This document shows, piece after piece, positions 35,072 to 43,343 of a DNA stretch of 64,000 nucleotides (the stretch's first letter is position 1; the number at the start of each line of letters is the position of its first letter). The position numbers and the translations under genes were made by a program. Where the stretch lies: NCBI RefSeq assembly GCF_023571765.1, contig NZ_JAMJXC010000024.1, positions 1-64,000 of the forward strand, read 5' to 3'. This DNA comes from Xanthobacter aminoxidans (GTDB lineage: Bacteria; Pseudomonadota; Alphaproteobacteria; Rhizobiales; Xanthobacteraceae). The notes beneath the pieces were generated by a model. The model did no database searches, was not told the DNA's origin, and saw only the letters and a list, made by a program, of their open reading frames with translations.

Positions 35072-35412
35072 GGCACCAGTCCTCCCGGCTGATAGACCGC
35101 CAGCGCAGCACGCAGCCCCAGCACCAGGATGGCGGCAGCGAAGGCCAGCATGGCCATGTCGAGGGAGCGCGAGCGCCAGCCGGTCCATTCACGGATTACG
35201 CTGCGCAGGCCGATGGGGGCGTGAATGGCGGCGGCGCAGACGAACACACAGTAAAACGCGAGAAACCAGCCGTTGCCCGCCGTCCGCGACAGGATTTCCG
35301 CCGCGCTGAGCCCGCCGCGAACGGCGTGCACCATGGTGGCGAGGTGCAGCGCCACCGCGAGCGCCAGCACCGCGGCCGTGCCGCGCTGGGCCATGTAGAG
35401 AAGGGGATTCAT
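35068..35412 (-). CDS. SdhD/FrdD-like second membrane anchor
   Basis: The 114-aa protein has three hydrophobic segments (GTAAVLALAVALHLATMVHAV, WFLAFYCVFVCAAAIHAPIGL, LDMAMLAFAAAILVLGLRAAL). The two His in the first helix and the IHAPIGLRSVIREW loop resemble succinate/fumarate dehydrogenase anchors. It overlaps sdhB-like by 4 bp (ATGA) and sdhC-like by 4 bp. Individual similarity is low, as is usual for anchors, so the call leans on order and topology. Confidence 0.7.
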   Translation of the reverse strand: MNPLLYMAQRGTAAVLALAVALHLATMVHAVRGGLSAAEILSRTAGNGWFLAFYCVFVCAAAIHAPIGLRSVIREWTGWRSRSLDMAMLAFAAAILVLGLRAALAVYQPGGLVP

Positions 35413-36185
35413 GACTTCACCAGCAGCGCGAGGAGGCGGCCCAGGGGCGAGGGCGCGGTGGCGCGCTTGAGGCCCGCGATGGCGTAGGTGGGCGCCAGAT
35501 CCTTGGGGCAGAACTCGGTGCAGCTCATGTGGCTGTGGCAGGAGTGGCAGCCCACGTCCCCGGACACGGCGGCGAGCCGCGCCGCATTGCCCCGGTCGCG
35601 CTCGTCATTCACCAGAGTCCAGGCGCGGTTGAGGGCGGCGGGACCGAGATAGTCCTTGTTCCAGGCCACCACGTCGCAGGCGGAATAGCACACGCCGCAA
35701 TTGATGCATTCGACGCCGGCGTCGGCGGCCTTCCGCTTCGGGCTGTCGGGCCGCACCGGCGCGAAATCCGCAGGCGGGGCCTCGCCCGGCTCGAAGGCGC
35801 CGTGGGCGCCGCGCCATTTCTCGAAGAAGGGGACCATGTCGACGGTCAGATCCTTCACGATCGGCAGGTTGCGCAGGGGCTCCAGCACAAGGATGTCGCC
35901 GTCCAGAGCCTCGGAAACCCGGGTGCGGCAGGTCCAGCGCGGCCGCCCGTTCACCACCATCGCGCAGGAGCCGCACATGCCGACCCGGCAGGCGAAGCGG
36001 TAGGAGAGCGTCGGGTCCTGCGCGCGCTGGATCTCCGTCACCACGTCGAGAACGGTCTGGCTGGCGCGGCGCGGCACCGCGAAGTCCTCGAAGGCGCCGT
36101 CGGCCTGGCCGCGCCACACGCGGACGCGCAGGGTCTCCTCGGCCTGCGCTGCCGCCGGCCGCCCGTTCTGGCTCGTGCTGGTCAT
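35409..36185 (-). CDS. SdhB/FrdB-like iron-sulfur subunit
   Basis: The 258-aa protein starts at ATG 36185. A plant-type ferredoxin domain has C66, C71, C74 and C86 for [2Fe-2S]. A C-terminal domain has C160, C163, C166 and C170, and C213, C216, C222 and C226, for the [4Fe-4S] and [3Fe-4S] clusters. In the usual CxxCxxxCP the last Pro is Asp here (CYSACD). It forms the electron wire between the flavoprotein and the two membrane anchors, so a full four-subunit, quinone-linked dehydrogenase is encoded in this operon. The subunit order (B-D-C, TSUP, hydratase, A) is unlike a housekeeping sdhCDAB locus. Confidence 0.9.
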   Translation of the reverse strand: MTSTSQNGRPAAAQAEETLRVRVWRGQADGAFEDFAVPRRASQTVLDVVTEIQRAQDPTLSYRFACRVGMCGSCAMVVNGRPRWTCRTRVSEALDGDILVLEPLRNLPIVKDLTVDMVPFFEKWRGAHGAFEPGEAPPADFAPVRPDSPKRKAADAGVECINCGVCYSACDVVAWNKDYLGPAALNRAWTLVNDERDRGNAARLAAVSGDVGCHSCHSHMSCTEFCPKDLAPTYAIAGLKRATAPSPLGRLLALLVKS

Positions 36186-36276
36186 GTCGTTCGTCCTGAA
36201 GGCTTCTTGAGACGCCGCAGGCTGCCGCCCGCGACGGGAAGGCACGCGATGGCCGCGCGCCCGGCCAAGGCGATCT

Positions 36277-37299
36277 TCAGCCCCCCGGCGCACCGTGGAT
36301 GGCGGGGAAGAAGATGTCCTTCCAGTCCTTGGTGGTGGCGCCGACGAGGCCGGCCCGGTGCATGTAGTCGAGATAGGACAGCACCTTCTTCGGGGTGGTG
36401 GTCCACTCGTTCTCCGGCGACTTGATGATGGCCACCGCCTCGTCAACGCTCATCTTGGAGCCCTCGGCCTTGATCCACAGCGCGGCCATGGCGGCAGGAT
36501 CCTTGCGGATCAGGGCATTGGCCTCCTCCAACGCGGCGAGGACGGCGGCGAGGGCCTTGGGGTTCTCGGTGGCGAACTTCTCGGTGGCCCAGATGACGTT
36601 GAAGGTGTGCGGCCCGCCGAGCACCTGATAGCTGTCCAGCACCTTGTGGGCGCGCGGGTCCTTCAGCTCCAGCTCCTGGAAGGGGGAAGAGCCGAAATGC
36701 GCGGTGACCTCGGACTTGCCGCCCATCATGGTGAGCTGGGCATCCGGGTGGCCCATCGAGACGGTGAGGGAATCCAGCTTGTTCTGCTGGCCCGTGCCGA
36801 AGGCCTGCTCGGCGGCCATCTGCAGCGTCACCGCCTGGATGGAGGTCTTCACCGCCGGCAGGGCGATCTTGTCGGCGGAGGTGAAGTCCTTGATGGTCTT
36901 CACGTTCGGGTTCACCGAGACGAGGTAGAGCGGCATGGCGTTCAGCGCCGCGATGCCCTTGACCTTGAGATTGCCGCGCGTGCGGGCCCAGATGGTGAGC
37001 ATCGGCCCGACGCCGCCGGCGGCAATATCGAGATTGCCGGAGATGAGGGCCTCGTTCATGCCCGAGCCGCCGGTGAAGCGCAGCCATTCGGTCTTCAGCG
37101 CGAAGCCCTTGGCGCTCGCCTGCTTCTCGATGAGGTTCAGCTCCTCCATCACCGTCATCGGCAGATAGGAGATGCCGAACTGCTTGGCGAGGCGGACCGT
37201 TCCGGTTTCCGCACGTGCCGTTCCTGCGGCGAGCGACAGCGGAACAAGGGCTAGCGCTGCGGCGGCGAACACAGCCGCGCGTTTGAAGAAGAGACCCAT
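36277..37299 (-). CDS. ABC transporter substrate-binding protein (SsuA/TauA/NrtA type), second paralogue
   Basis: The 340-aa protein starts at ATG 37299, with a signal peptide (AAVFAAAALALVPLSLAAGTARA). The domain opens TVRLAKQFGISYLPMTVMEELNLIEKQ and continues with LISGNLDIAAGGVGPMLTIWART, IALPAVKTSIQAVTLQMAAEQAFG and a C-terminal MHRAGLVGATTKDWKDIFFPAIHG. It is the first gene of the ten-gene operon and divergent from a GntR gene whose promoter holds a shared operator. It probably feeds the ABC permease and ATPase at 38310-39966. The ligand is unknown; a C3 sulfonate is the contextual guess. Confidence 0.87.
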   Translation of the reverse strand: MGLFFKRAAVFAAAALALVPLSLAAGTARAETGTVRLAKQFGISYLPMTVMEELNLIEKQASAKGFALKTEWLRFTGGSGMNEALISGNLDIAAGGVGPMLTIWARTRGNLKVKGIAALNAMPLYLVSVNPNVKTIKDFTSADKIALPAVKTSIQAVTLQMAAEQAFGTGQQNKLDSLTVSMGHPDAQLTMMGGKSEVTAHFGSSPFQELELKDPRAHKVLDSYQVLGGPHTFNVIWATEKFATENPKALAAVLAALEEANALIRKDPAAMAALWIKAEGSKMSVDEAVAIIKSPENEWTTTPKKVLSYLDYMHRAGLVGATTKDWKDIFFPAIHGAPGG

Positions 37300-37514
37300 T
37301 GCGTTCTCCCTGGTGGCAAGCTCCCTGGCGCCTCGCAGCCGGCACGCCTGGGGCTGCCTTTGCCGCGCGCTCAAGGCGTGCGGTCTTGTTTTCGTTTCGG
37401 GATCAAAGGCCGATAGACATGTCCGCTCGGCTTCGATCCGGCGCGCGACCATTTTCCGATTGAGTGTCGGCAGGGGCAGAGTACCCTCGGCAAGACAGGT
37501 GTCAATAGTCTTAG

Positions 37515-37528
37515 GTCATATATATGAC
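37515..37528. promoter_or_regulatory. GntR operator site A (GTCATATATATGAC)
   Basis: A perfect 14-bp palindrome in the divergent region between the binding-protein operon and the GntR gene. It covers the GntR start codon (ATG at 37524). It fits RTCWTATATAWGAY, shared with sites B, C and D. Confidence 0.75.
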
Positions 37529-38276
37529 ATCGGAATCCGTCACCCCCACGAACGCCCGGGCGGCCGCCATCGAGGCACGGCCGCTCTACCAACAGACGCG
37601 CGACCTGCTGCTGAAGCGCATCATCGACGGCGTGTGGAAGCCCGGCGGCTACCTGCCGAGCGAGCAGCAGCTCTGCGGCGAGCTGGGCGTCTCCATCGGC
37701 ACCATCCGCAAGGCCACTGAGGAGCTGGTGATCCACGGGCTTCTAGAACGCCAGCATGGACGCGGCACGCGGGTGGTGCCCCACTCCAGCGCCAAGTCGC
37801 GCTTCCGCTTCCTGCGCTTCGTGCATGGGGATGGACGCCCGCTCGATCCGGTGGCGCATCTCCTCACCCAGACCGTTCGCGCGGCCAGCGCCGAAGAGCG
37901 CCGGCAGCTCGATCTCGACGCCAATGGCAAGGTGCTGGCGCTCACGCGCATCCGCAGCGAGAAAGACCAGCCGCTGGTCTACGAGCGCCTGGCGCTGCCG
38001 GCGCAGACCTTCGCCGCGCTGGGGCTGGAGACCGGCGAGGATATCGTGGAGGAGGTGTACGTCTTCTATCAGGAGCGCTGCGGCGTCACCATCATGCGCA
38101 CCGAGGACGAGGTGGGCATGGCGGTGGCGGATGCCACCATGGCGCAGCATCTCGGCATCGCGACGGGCGCCCCGGTTCTGGAGGTGCGGCGCGTCGCCCA
38201 CGCCCTGGATGGGCGGCGCGTGGAATATCGCGAGAGCTTCACCGCCCACCTCAAGTACAGGACCGCCCTTGAGTAA
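37524..38276 (+). CDS. HutC-type GntR regulator, first of two paralogues
   Basis: The 250-aa protein has a GntR winged HTH (PLYQQTRDLLLKRIIDGVWKPGGYLPSEQQLCGELGVSIGTIRKATEEL) and a UTRA effector domain (RFRFLRFVHGDGRP, LVYERLALPAQTFAAL, HALDGRRVEYRESFTAHLKYR). The only start that keeps the HTH whole is ATG 37524, which lies within operator A and lacks a Shine-Dalgarno. Initiation may be leaderless, and a bound repressor would then block its own expression directly. It is divergent from the ten-gene operon and most likely controls it. Confidence 0.87.
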   Translation: MTSESVTPTNARAAAIEARPLYQQTRDLLLKRIIDGVWKPGGYLPSEQQLCGELGVSIGTIRKATEELVIHGLLERQHGRGTRVVPHSSAKSRFRFLRFVHGDGRPLDPVAHLLTQTVRAASAEERRQLDLDANGKVLALTRIRSEKDQPLVYERLALPAQTFAALGLETGEDIVEEVYVFYQERCGVTIMRTEDEVGMAVADATMAQHLGIATGAPVLEVRRVAHALDGRRVEYRESFTAHLKYRTALE

Positions 38277-38285
38277 GGGCGGTCC
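38260..38285. terminator. Hairpin between convergent GntR and permease genes
   Basis: GGACCGCCCTT-GAGT-AAGGGCGGTCC, an 11-bp perfect stem that includes the GntR stop codon. There is no T run, so it may be a transcript-end stabiliser rather than a classical terminator. Confidence 0.5.
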
Positions 38286-38309
38286 AAGTTTCACACCTAC
38301 CGAAACCGC

Positions 38310-39203
38310 TCAGGCCTGCATGCCCCAGCGCTGGATGGTGTGGCGCTCGATGGTCTGGAAGATCAGGTTTTCCACCACGAGGCCGATGAGGATGACTGTG
38401 AGCAGACCGGCGAACACGTTGGCGATGTCCAGCATGTTCTTGTTCTCGAAGATGAACCAGCCGAGACCGCCGGACCCCGATGACACGCCGAACACCAGCT
38501 CTGCCGCGATCAGCGTGCGCCACGCAAATGCCCAACCGATCTTCAGCCCGGTGAGGATGGAAGGAAACGCCGCCGGGATGAGGATGGTGGCGATGAAGCG
38601 CGGCCCCCTCAGCCCGTAGTTCCGACCCACCATCTTCAGCGTGCGGCTCACCGAGAGAAAGCCGGAATGGGTGTTGAGGGCGATGGCCCATGTCACCGAA
38701 TGCACCAGAACGAAGACAAGGCTGGCGGTGCCGAGCCCGAACCAGATCAACGCCAGCGGCAAGAGCGCGATGGCCGGCAGTGGATTGAACATGGAGGTCA
38801 TGGTCTCCAGGAAATCCGTGCCGATGCGCGAGGCGATGGCGAGCGCCGTCAGCACCGCCGCCAGGGTGATGCCGATGGCGTAGCCCATCAGCAGCACCCG
38901 GAGCGATCCCCACGCGCGTTCCGGCAGCACGCCGTTCATCACGTTGGCGAAGAAGGCGGAAACGGTGGCGCTGAAGGTGGGAAAGAGCAGGTCGTTGTTG
39001 AGGACGCGCCCGTAGATTTCCCAGGCCAATGCCAGCGCGGCGAGAATGATGAGCTTGCGGAAGAAGCTCCAGTTGTAGAGCAGCTCCCAGGTGGAAAGCG
39101 GCTTTTCCACCACCGTCATGGCGTCGGCCGGCATGTCCTCACGATAGATTTCCGGACGCGGCTCGGTGATGGGAATGACCTTCAGGGTGGCGACCTCAGG
39201 CAT
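38310..39203 (-). CDS. ABC transporter permease (SsuC/TauC type)
   Basis: The 297-aa protein has about six membrane segments and the EAA-loop region (LKMVGRNYGLRGPRFIATILIPAAFPSILTGLKIGWAFAWRTLIAAEL), typical of nitrate/sulfonate/taurine permeases. The N-terminus has an extra polar leader of about 45 residues. Its start overlaps the end of the ATPase gene by 8 bp. No binding protein is adjacent in this unit, so the two binding proteins of the neighbouring operon probably share it. Confidence 0.88.
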   Translation of the reverse strand: MPEVATLKVIPITEPRPEIYREDMPADAMTVVEKPLSTWELLYNWSFFRKLIILAALALAWEIYGRVLNNDLLFPTFSATVSAFFANVMNGVLPERAWGSLRVLLMGYAIGITLAAVLTALAIASRIGTDFLETMTSMFNPLPAIALLPLALIWFGLGTASLVFVLVHSVTWAIALNTHSGFLSVSRTLKMVGRNYGLRGPRFIATILIPAAFPSILTGLKIGWAFAWRTLIAAELVFGVSSGSGGLGWFIFENKNMLDIANVFAGLLTVILIGLVVENLIFQTIERHTIQRWGMQA

Positions 39204-39966
39204 CGATGATCTCCTTCGCCTCGTCGGCGAACAGCATGTGCTGGATGCGCTGCTCGAGAAGCGCGGCGTCCTTGGGATCGGTGGTGCTGTTGATCTCCGC
39301 CTTCACCCGGCCGGGATGGGGCGAGAGCAGGAGGATGCGGTTGCCGATCTTGATGGCCTCGGCGATGGAATGGGTGACGAATAGCACGGTGAAGCGGGTG
39401 TCCGCCCACAATTGCAGCAGTTCGTCCTGCATCTTCCGGCGCGTCAGCGCATCGAGCGCGGCGAAGGGCTCGTCCATCAAAAGGATGTCGGGTTCCATGG
39501 CCATGCCGCGGGCGATGGCCACGCGCTGCTTCATGCCGCCGGAGAGCATGTGCGGATAGGTGTCCGCGAACTTGGTGAGGTTGACCTTTTCGATGTAGTG
39601 CATGGCCCGCTCGTCCGCCTCCTTGCCCTTCAGCTTGCGGGCGGCGGTGAGGGCGAAGGCCACGTTCTGGCGCACGGTCTTCCAGGGCAGGAGCTGGTCG
39701 AATTCCTGGAACACCATCATGCGGTCCGGCCCGGGGGCGCGGATCACCTGCCCCTTGAGGCGCATCTCGCCCTCCGTGGGCGTGATGTAGCCGCCGACGG
39801 CCTTCTGCAGGGTGGATTTCCCGCAGCCGGACGGCCCCAAGAGGATGAAGCGGTCGCCCTCGAGAACGTTGAAATCCACCCTGTAGGTGGCGGTGACGAG
39901 TAGATTCGGCGTCTTGTACTGCAGCGTTACGCCACTCACCTCCAGAAGAGGTTTCTGCGAACCCAT
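39196..39966 (-). CDS. ABC transporter ATPase (SsuB/TauB type)
   Basis: The 256-aa protein has Walker A GPSGCGKSTL, Q-loop FQEFDQLLPW, signature LSGGMKQRVAIARGM, Walker B ILLMDEPFAALD and H-loop FVTHSIAEA. These are the features of nitrate/sulfonate/taurine importer ATPases. It is the first gene of a two-gene unit, with 354 bp upstream that contains operator site B. Confidence 0.92.
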   Translation of the reverse strand: MGSQKPLLEVSGVTLQYKTPNLLVTATYRVDFNVLEGDRFILLGPSGCGKSTLQKAVGGYITPTEGEMRLKGQVIRAPGPDRMMVFQEFDQLLPWKTVRQNVAFALTAARKLKGKEADERAMHYIEKVNLTKFADTYPHMLSGGMKQRVAIARGMAMEPDILLMDEPFAALDALTRRKMQDELLQLWADTRFTVLFVTHSIAEAIKIGNRILLLSPHPGRVKAEINSTTDPKDAALLEQRIQHMLFADEAKEIIDA

Positions 39967-40320
39967 GCATCCCTCCCTTGGGACCTGTCGCCGCGGCCTT
40001 TATTGGCCGTTCTGGCGAGGCGTCGTTTCTGCTCCCGGTCTTCATGGGGCCTGACCACCCTTGGCGGGGCGGCAGGCCTTGTCGTGTCTGTTGGGATCCC
40101 GCGGTCGGGGCGAGCGAAATGGCGCATCCGCCCCGCCGTTCTTCGGCTCTTCCTGCTGGCTGCGGACGCCTGTCGCGCCGCCTCAGGTGTCATGACGATA
40201 GACAAGGCTGGTAGGCCTGTAAAGGTCATCTACTATCATATATAAGACATAAGTTTTGTCGCGCCACGCCCACGGCCGCCTCACACCGCAAGATTCAACA
40301 GGATCAATGATTTGTGAAAA
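39967..40320 (-). other. 354-bp promoter region of the ABC unit
   Basis: No coding frame was seen. It contains operator B (40235-40248) in an AT-rich patch, about 270 bp upstream of the ATPase start, and lies downstream of the second GntR gene. A 5' leader of some length is implied if the promoter is at the AT-rich patch. Confidence 0.5.
40235..40248. promoter_or_regulatory. GntR operator site B (ATCATATATAAGAC)
   Basis: It fits RTCWTATATAWGAY exactly. It lies between the second GntR gene and the ABC ATPase gene. Confidence 0.65.
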
Positions 40321-41118
40321 TCAGGTCAGGTCGGAGAGATAGTGGAAACCGGCTGTCAGGCAGAAGCTGATGCGCCATTCCACCGGCGTGCCGTCGAGCG
40401 AATAGGCGAGGCGGTCGATCAGCAGCACCGGCGCGCCGGGCTCCACATTGAGCATGGCCGCAGTATCGGCATCCGCGCCAACGGCCTTCAGTTGCTCCCG
40501 CGCCCGCGCCACGGTGATGCCGTAGCGCTGCGCATAGAGGCCGTAGAGATTGTTCGGCACGGGCGCATCGGCGAGGCCGGGAAACATCTGGTCGGGCAGG
40601 ATCAGGCTCTCGATGATGAGCGGCGCGCCGTCGAACGTGCGCAGGCGGCGGATGCGCAGGACGCGCCCATTGCGCGCCAACGCAAGCGCGGCGCATTCGG
40701 CGGCCGTGCCCTTGGCTCTCTCGATGCCCAGCACCCGGCTTTCGGGAAAGTGGCGCTCCCCGTCATCCCCCACCAGCTTGAAGAACTGGAACAGGATGCG
40801 CTCCTCGTCGTGGCGGGCGACAAAGGTGCCGCGGCCCTGCCGGCGCACGACGATGTTCTCCGCCGCCATCTCGTCCAGCGCCTTGCGCACCGTGCCCTGG
40901 CTGACCCCGAGTTCCGCGGCGAGCTGGATCTCGCTGGGCAGGGGCTCTCCGGGTGCCCACACGCCATCCACCATGCGGCGGATTAGGGTCTCGCGGACCT
41001 GCCGGTAGAGCGGCTTGGATTCGAGTCCTTCGCCCTCGCCGCGATGGGCGGCGCCGGCCGGGCTTCTCTCCTGCGCCCGGCGGGGTTCGGCCCCGGCGGC
41101 AATGCTTGGCTTGCTCAC
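40321..41118 (-). CDS. HutC-type GntR regulator, second paralogue
   Basis: The 265-aa protein starts at GTG 41118 with AGAGGA before it. The HTH is PLYRQVRETLIRRMVDGVWAPGEPLPSEIQLAAELGVSQGTVRKALDEM, and the UTRA domain includes RILFQFFKLVGDDGERHFPE, GAPLIIESLILPDQMFPGL and YSLDGTPVEWRISFCLTAGFHYLSD. The recognition helix (VS-GT-RKA) is nearly the same as in the first paralogue. That explains how both could read one palindrome. It is divergent from slcC-comC with operator C between them, so it probably controls sulfolactate dehydrogenases and itself. Confidence 0.87.
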   Translation of the reverse strand: MSKPSIAAGAEPRRAQERSPAGAAHRGEGEGLESKPLYRQVRETLIRRMVDGVWAPGEPLPSEIQLAAELGVSQGTVRKALDEMAAENIVVRRQGRGTFVARHDEERILFQFFKLVGDDGERHFPESRVLGIERAKGTAAECAALALARNGRVLRIRRLRTFDGAPLIIESLILPDQMFPGLADAPVPNNLYGLYAQRYGITVARAREQLKAVGADADTAAMLNVEPGAPVLLIDRLAYSLDGTPVEWRISFCLTAGFHYLSDLT

Positions 41119-41224
41119 GATCCTCTTGCCCCCTGGTCCGGCGCGTCAGTCTCCGACGCTTATAGGTGCGGCTGGCCCGGCTTGCATCTCACCCCGTGGA
41201 GCTTGCAACACCCGCCAGTCTCAT

Positions 41225-41238
41225 ATCTTATATATGAT
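41225..41238. promoter_or_regulatory. GntR operator site C (ATCTTATATATGAT)
   Basis: A near-perfect palindrome in the divergent GntR/slcC region, 79 bp before the slcC start. It fits RTCWTATATAWGAY. Confidence 0.7.
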
Positions 41239-41316
41239 AACGGAATAGAAGCGCATGCAATGCCCTCGTTCCGCGCCCAGAACGACAATATCCGAAAACG
41301 ACAACCGGAAACGCCC

Positions 41317-42252
41317 ATGCCCGACATCGTCGTCACCGAGTTCATGGACGAGGCGGCGCTCGCCGCGCTGCGCGGCCGTCACAAGGTCCATTACGACCCG
41401 GCGCTGGTGGACCAGCCCGACGCCCTCCACGCCCTTCTCAAGAACGCGCGCGCCCTCATCGTCCGCAACCGCACGCAGGTGCGCGGAGCGCTGCTCGCGG
41501 CGGCGCCCAGGCTGGAGGTGGTGGGGCGGCTCGGTGTCGGCCTCGACAATATCGACGTGGAGGCCTGCCGCGCCCGTGTCATCGCCGTGCGTCCGGCCAC
41601 CGGCGCCAACGATCTGGCGGTGGCCGAATATGTCATCTGCGGCGTGATGATGCTGCTGCGCGGCGCCTACCACGCCTCCGCCGAGGTGGCGGGCGGCGCC
41701 TGGCCGCGCACGCGCCTGATGGGGCGAGAAACGTCCGGCCGCATCCTCGGCCTCGTCGGCTTCGGCGCCATCGCGCGGGAGACAGCGCGGCGCGCCGTGG
41801 CCCTGGGCATGGACGTGATCGCCCACGATCCCTTCCTCGATGCCGGCAATCCCGCATTCGCCGCGAACGGCGCGCGCCCGGCCTCGCTCGACGCGGTGCT
41901 GCGGGACGCCGATGCGGTGAGCCTCCACGTGCCGCTGACCGCCGAAACGCGCGGCCTCATCGGCGCCGACGCCCTCGCCCGCATGCGGCCGGATGCGGTG
42001 CTCATCAATGCCGCGCGCGGCGGCGTGGTGGACGAGGCGGCTTTGGCCGAGGCGCTGAAGGCGGGCCGGCTGGCCGGCGCCATACTGGACGTGTTCGAGA
42101 CGGAGCCCCTGCCCGGCGGTGGCCCGCTGGAGGGCGTGCCCAACCTCATCCTCACGCCGCACATTGCGGGCGTCACCGTGGAATCCAACGTGCGTGTCAG
42201 CGAGGCGGTGGCCGTCGCGGTGGCGCAGGTGCTTCAGGAGAAGGCGGCATGA
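41317..42252 (+). CDS. slcC: (S)-sulfolactate dehydrogenase (D-2-hydroxyacid dehydrogenase family)
   Basis: The 311-aa protein has the NAD-binding loop LGLVGFGAIARETARRA and the catalytic Arg in NAARGGVVDEAALAEAL. A Glu (FETEPLP region) and the catalytic His (LTPHIAGVT) complete the family triad. SlcC of Chromohalobacter salexigens oxidises (S)-sulfolactate to sulfopyruvate. Its coupling to a ComC-type dehydrogenase (ATGA overlap) and to suyAB reproduces that sulfolactate racemisation locus. Without that context it could be any 2-hydroxyacid dehydrogenase, so the name rests on gene order plus family. Confidence 0.85.
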   Translation: MPDIVVTEFMDEAALAALRGRHKVHYDPALVDQPDALHALLKNARALIVRNRTQVRGALLAAAPRLEVVGRLGVGLDNIDVEACRARVIAVRPATGANDLAVAEYVICGVMMLLRGAYHASAEVAGGAWPRTRLMGRETSGRILGLVGFGAIARETARRAVALGMDVIAHDPFLDAGNPAFAANGARPASLDAVLRDADAVSLHVPLTAETRGLIGADALARMRPDAVLINAARGGVVDEAALAEALKAGRLAGAILDVFETEPLPGGGPLEGVPNLILTPHIAGVTVESNVRVSEAVAVAVAQVLQEKAA

Positions 42253-43253
42253 GCGAGCAACTCTCCCTCCACGCGGCCCGCGCCCTCGCCCGCGCGGTGC
42301 TGATCGCGGCCGGCGCCAGTCGAGCGGCGGCCGAGGCCACCGCCGAAGCCCTCGTCGCGGCAGACGCGGACGGCATCGCCAGCCACGGCCTCTCCCGCCT
42401 GCCGGCCTATGCGGACCAGATCCGCTCCGGCAAGGTGAAGGGCCAGGCGGAGCCGGCGCTCGAATGGACCTCCGTCTCCACCCTGCGGGTGGATGCGCGC
42501 GAGGGCCTCGCCTTTCCCGCCATCGCCGCCGGGCTCGAAGCCGCCGCAGGCCGCGTGGCCGAGAGCGGCATCGTCGCGGTTTCGGTGTTCGCCTCGCACC
42601 ATGCGGGCGTCATGGGCCATCACGTGGAGCAGATGGCGGAGCGGGGGCTGGCCGCCCTCGCCTTCTCCAACTCGCCGCAGGCCATCGCGCCGTGGGGCGG
42701 GCAGGCCGGAGTGTTCGGCACCAATCCCATCGCGTTTGCCACCCCACGCAAGGATGCCGCGCCCCTCGTCATCGACGCCTCCCTGAGCAAGGTGGCGCGG
42801 GGCAAGATCATGGTGGCCGCCCAGCGCGGCAATCCCATTCCCTGCGACTGGGCGCTCGATGCGCAGGGCAATCCCACCACCGATCCCAAAGCGGCGCTGG
42901 CCGGCACCATGCTGCCCATCGGCGATGCCAAGGGGGCGGCGCTGGTGCTGATGGTGGAAATCCTCGCCGCCGCACTGACCGGCGGACAGTTCGGCTTCGA
43001 GGCGGCCTCCTTCTTCACCGCGGAGGGCCCCTCCCCCGCCATCGGCCACCTGTTCCTGGTGATGGACCCGGTGCGGCTGGGCGGGCCGGACTATCTCGTC
43101 CGGCTGGAGCTGCTGCTCGGTGCCATCCTGGGGCAGGACGGCACCCGCCTGCCCGGCGAGCGGCGATTGAAGGCGCGGGCGGTGAGCGAGGCCGAGGGCA
43201 TCACCATCCCCGCCGATCTGCTGGAAGACCTGCAGCGCCGCTCCGCCGCCTGA
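42249..43253 (+). CDS. comC: (R)-sulfolactate dehydrogenase (Ldh2/MDH2 family)
   Basis: The 334-aa protein belongs to the malate/L-sulfolactate dehydrogenase family: DADGIASHGLSRLPAYADQIRSG, FASHHAGVMGHHVEQMAERGL with the active-site His, FGTNPIAFATPR, and DWALDAQGNPTTDP. ComC reduces sulfopyruvate to (R)-sulfolactate, the isomer that SuyAB cleaves. With SlcC it turns the S isomer into the R isomer through sulfopyruvate. It overlaps slcC by 4 bp and ends before a strong shared terminator. Confidence 0.87.
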   Translation: MSEQLSLHAARALARAVLIAAGASRAAAEATAEALVAADADGIASHGLSRLPAYADQIRSGKVKGQAEPALEWTSVSTLRVDAREGLAFPAIAAGLEAAAGRVAESGIVAVSVFASHHAGVMGHHVEQMAERGLAALAFSNSPQAIAPWGGQAGVFGTNPIAFATPRKDAAPLVIDASLSKVARGKIMVAAQRGNPIPCDWALDAQGNPTTDPKAALAGTMLPIGDAKGAALVLMVEILAAALTGGQFGFEAASFFTAEGPSPAIGHLFLVMDPVRLGGPDYLVRLELLLGAILGQDGTRLPGERRLKARAVSEAEGITIPADLLEDLQRRSAA

Positions 43254-43266
43254 GACCGGGAAACAG

Positions 43267-43304
43267 AAAAGGGCCGCCGGCATATCCTGCCGGCGGCCCT
43301 TTTT
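43267..43304. terminator. Bidirectional terminator between comC and suyB
   Basis: AAAAGGGCCGCCGGCA - TATCC - TGCCGGCGGCCCTTTT: a 16-bp stem with T-runs on both strands, placed between convergent genes. Confidence 0.92.
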
Positions 43305-43343
43305 GTGCGGGGGAGAAGGCGGCCGCTCCCGGCCGCCCTGCCC

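Noticed and set aside
29025-35309. Three very long plus-strand frames opposite the SDH-like/hydratase/ThDP operon
   Set aside because: Low-complexity His/Gly/Arg-rich antisense translations; the minus strand holds well-conserved enzymes with catalytic motifs.
30722-36185. The housekeeping succinate dehydrogenase and fumarase of the TCA cycle
   Set aside because: Subunit order is unusual, a transporter and hydratase are interleaved, the FAD-link His is missing, and the operon is tied to sulfonate genes. It remains the main competing explanation.
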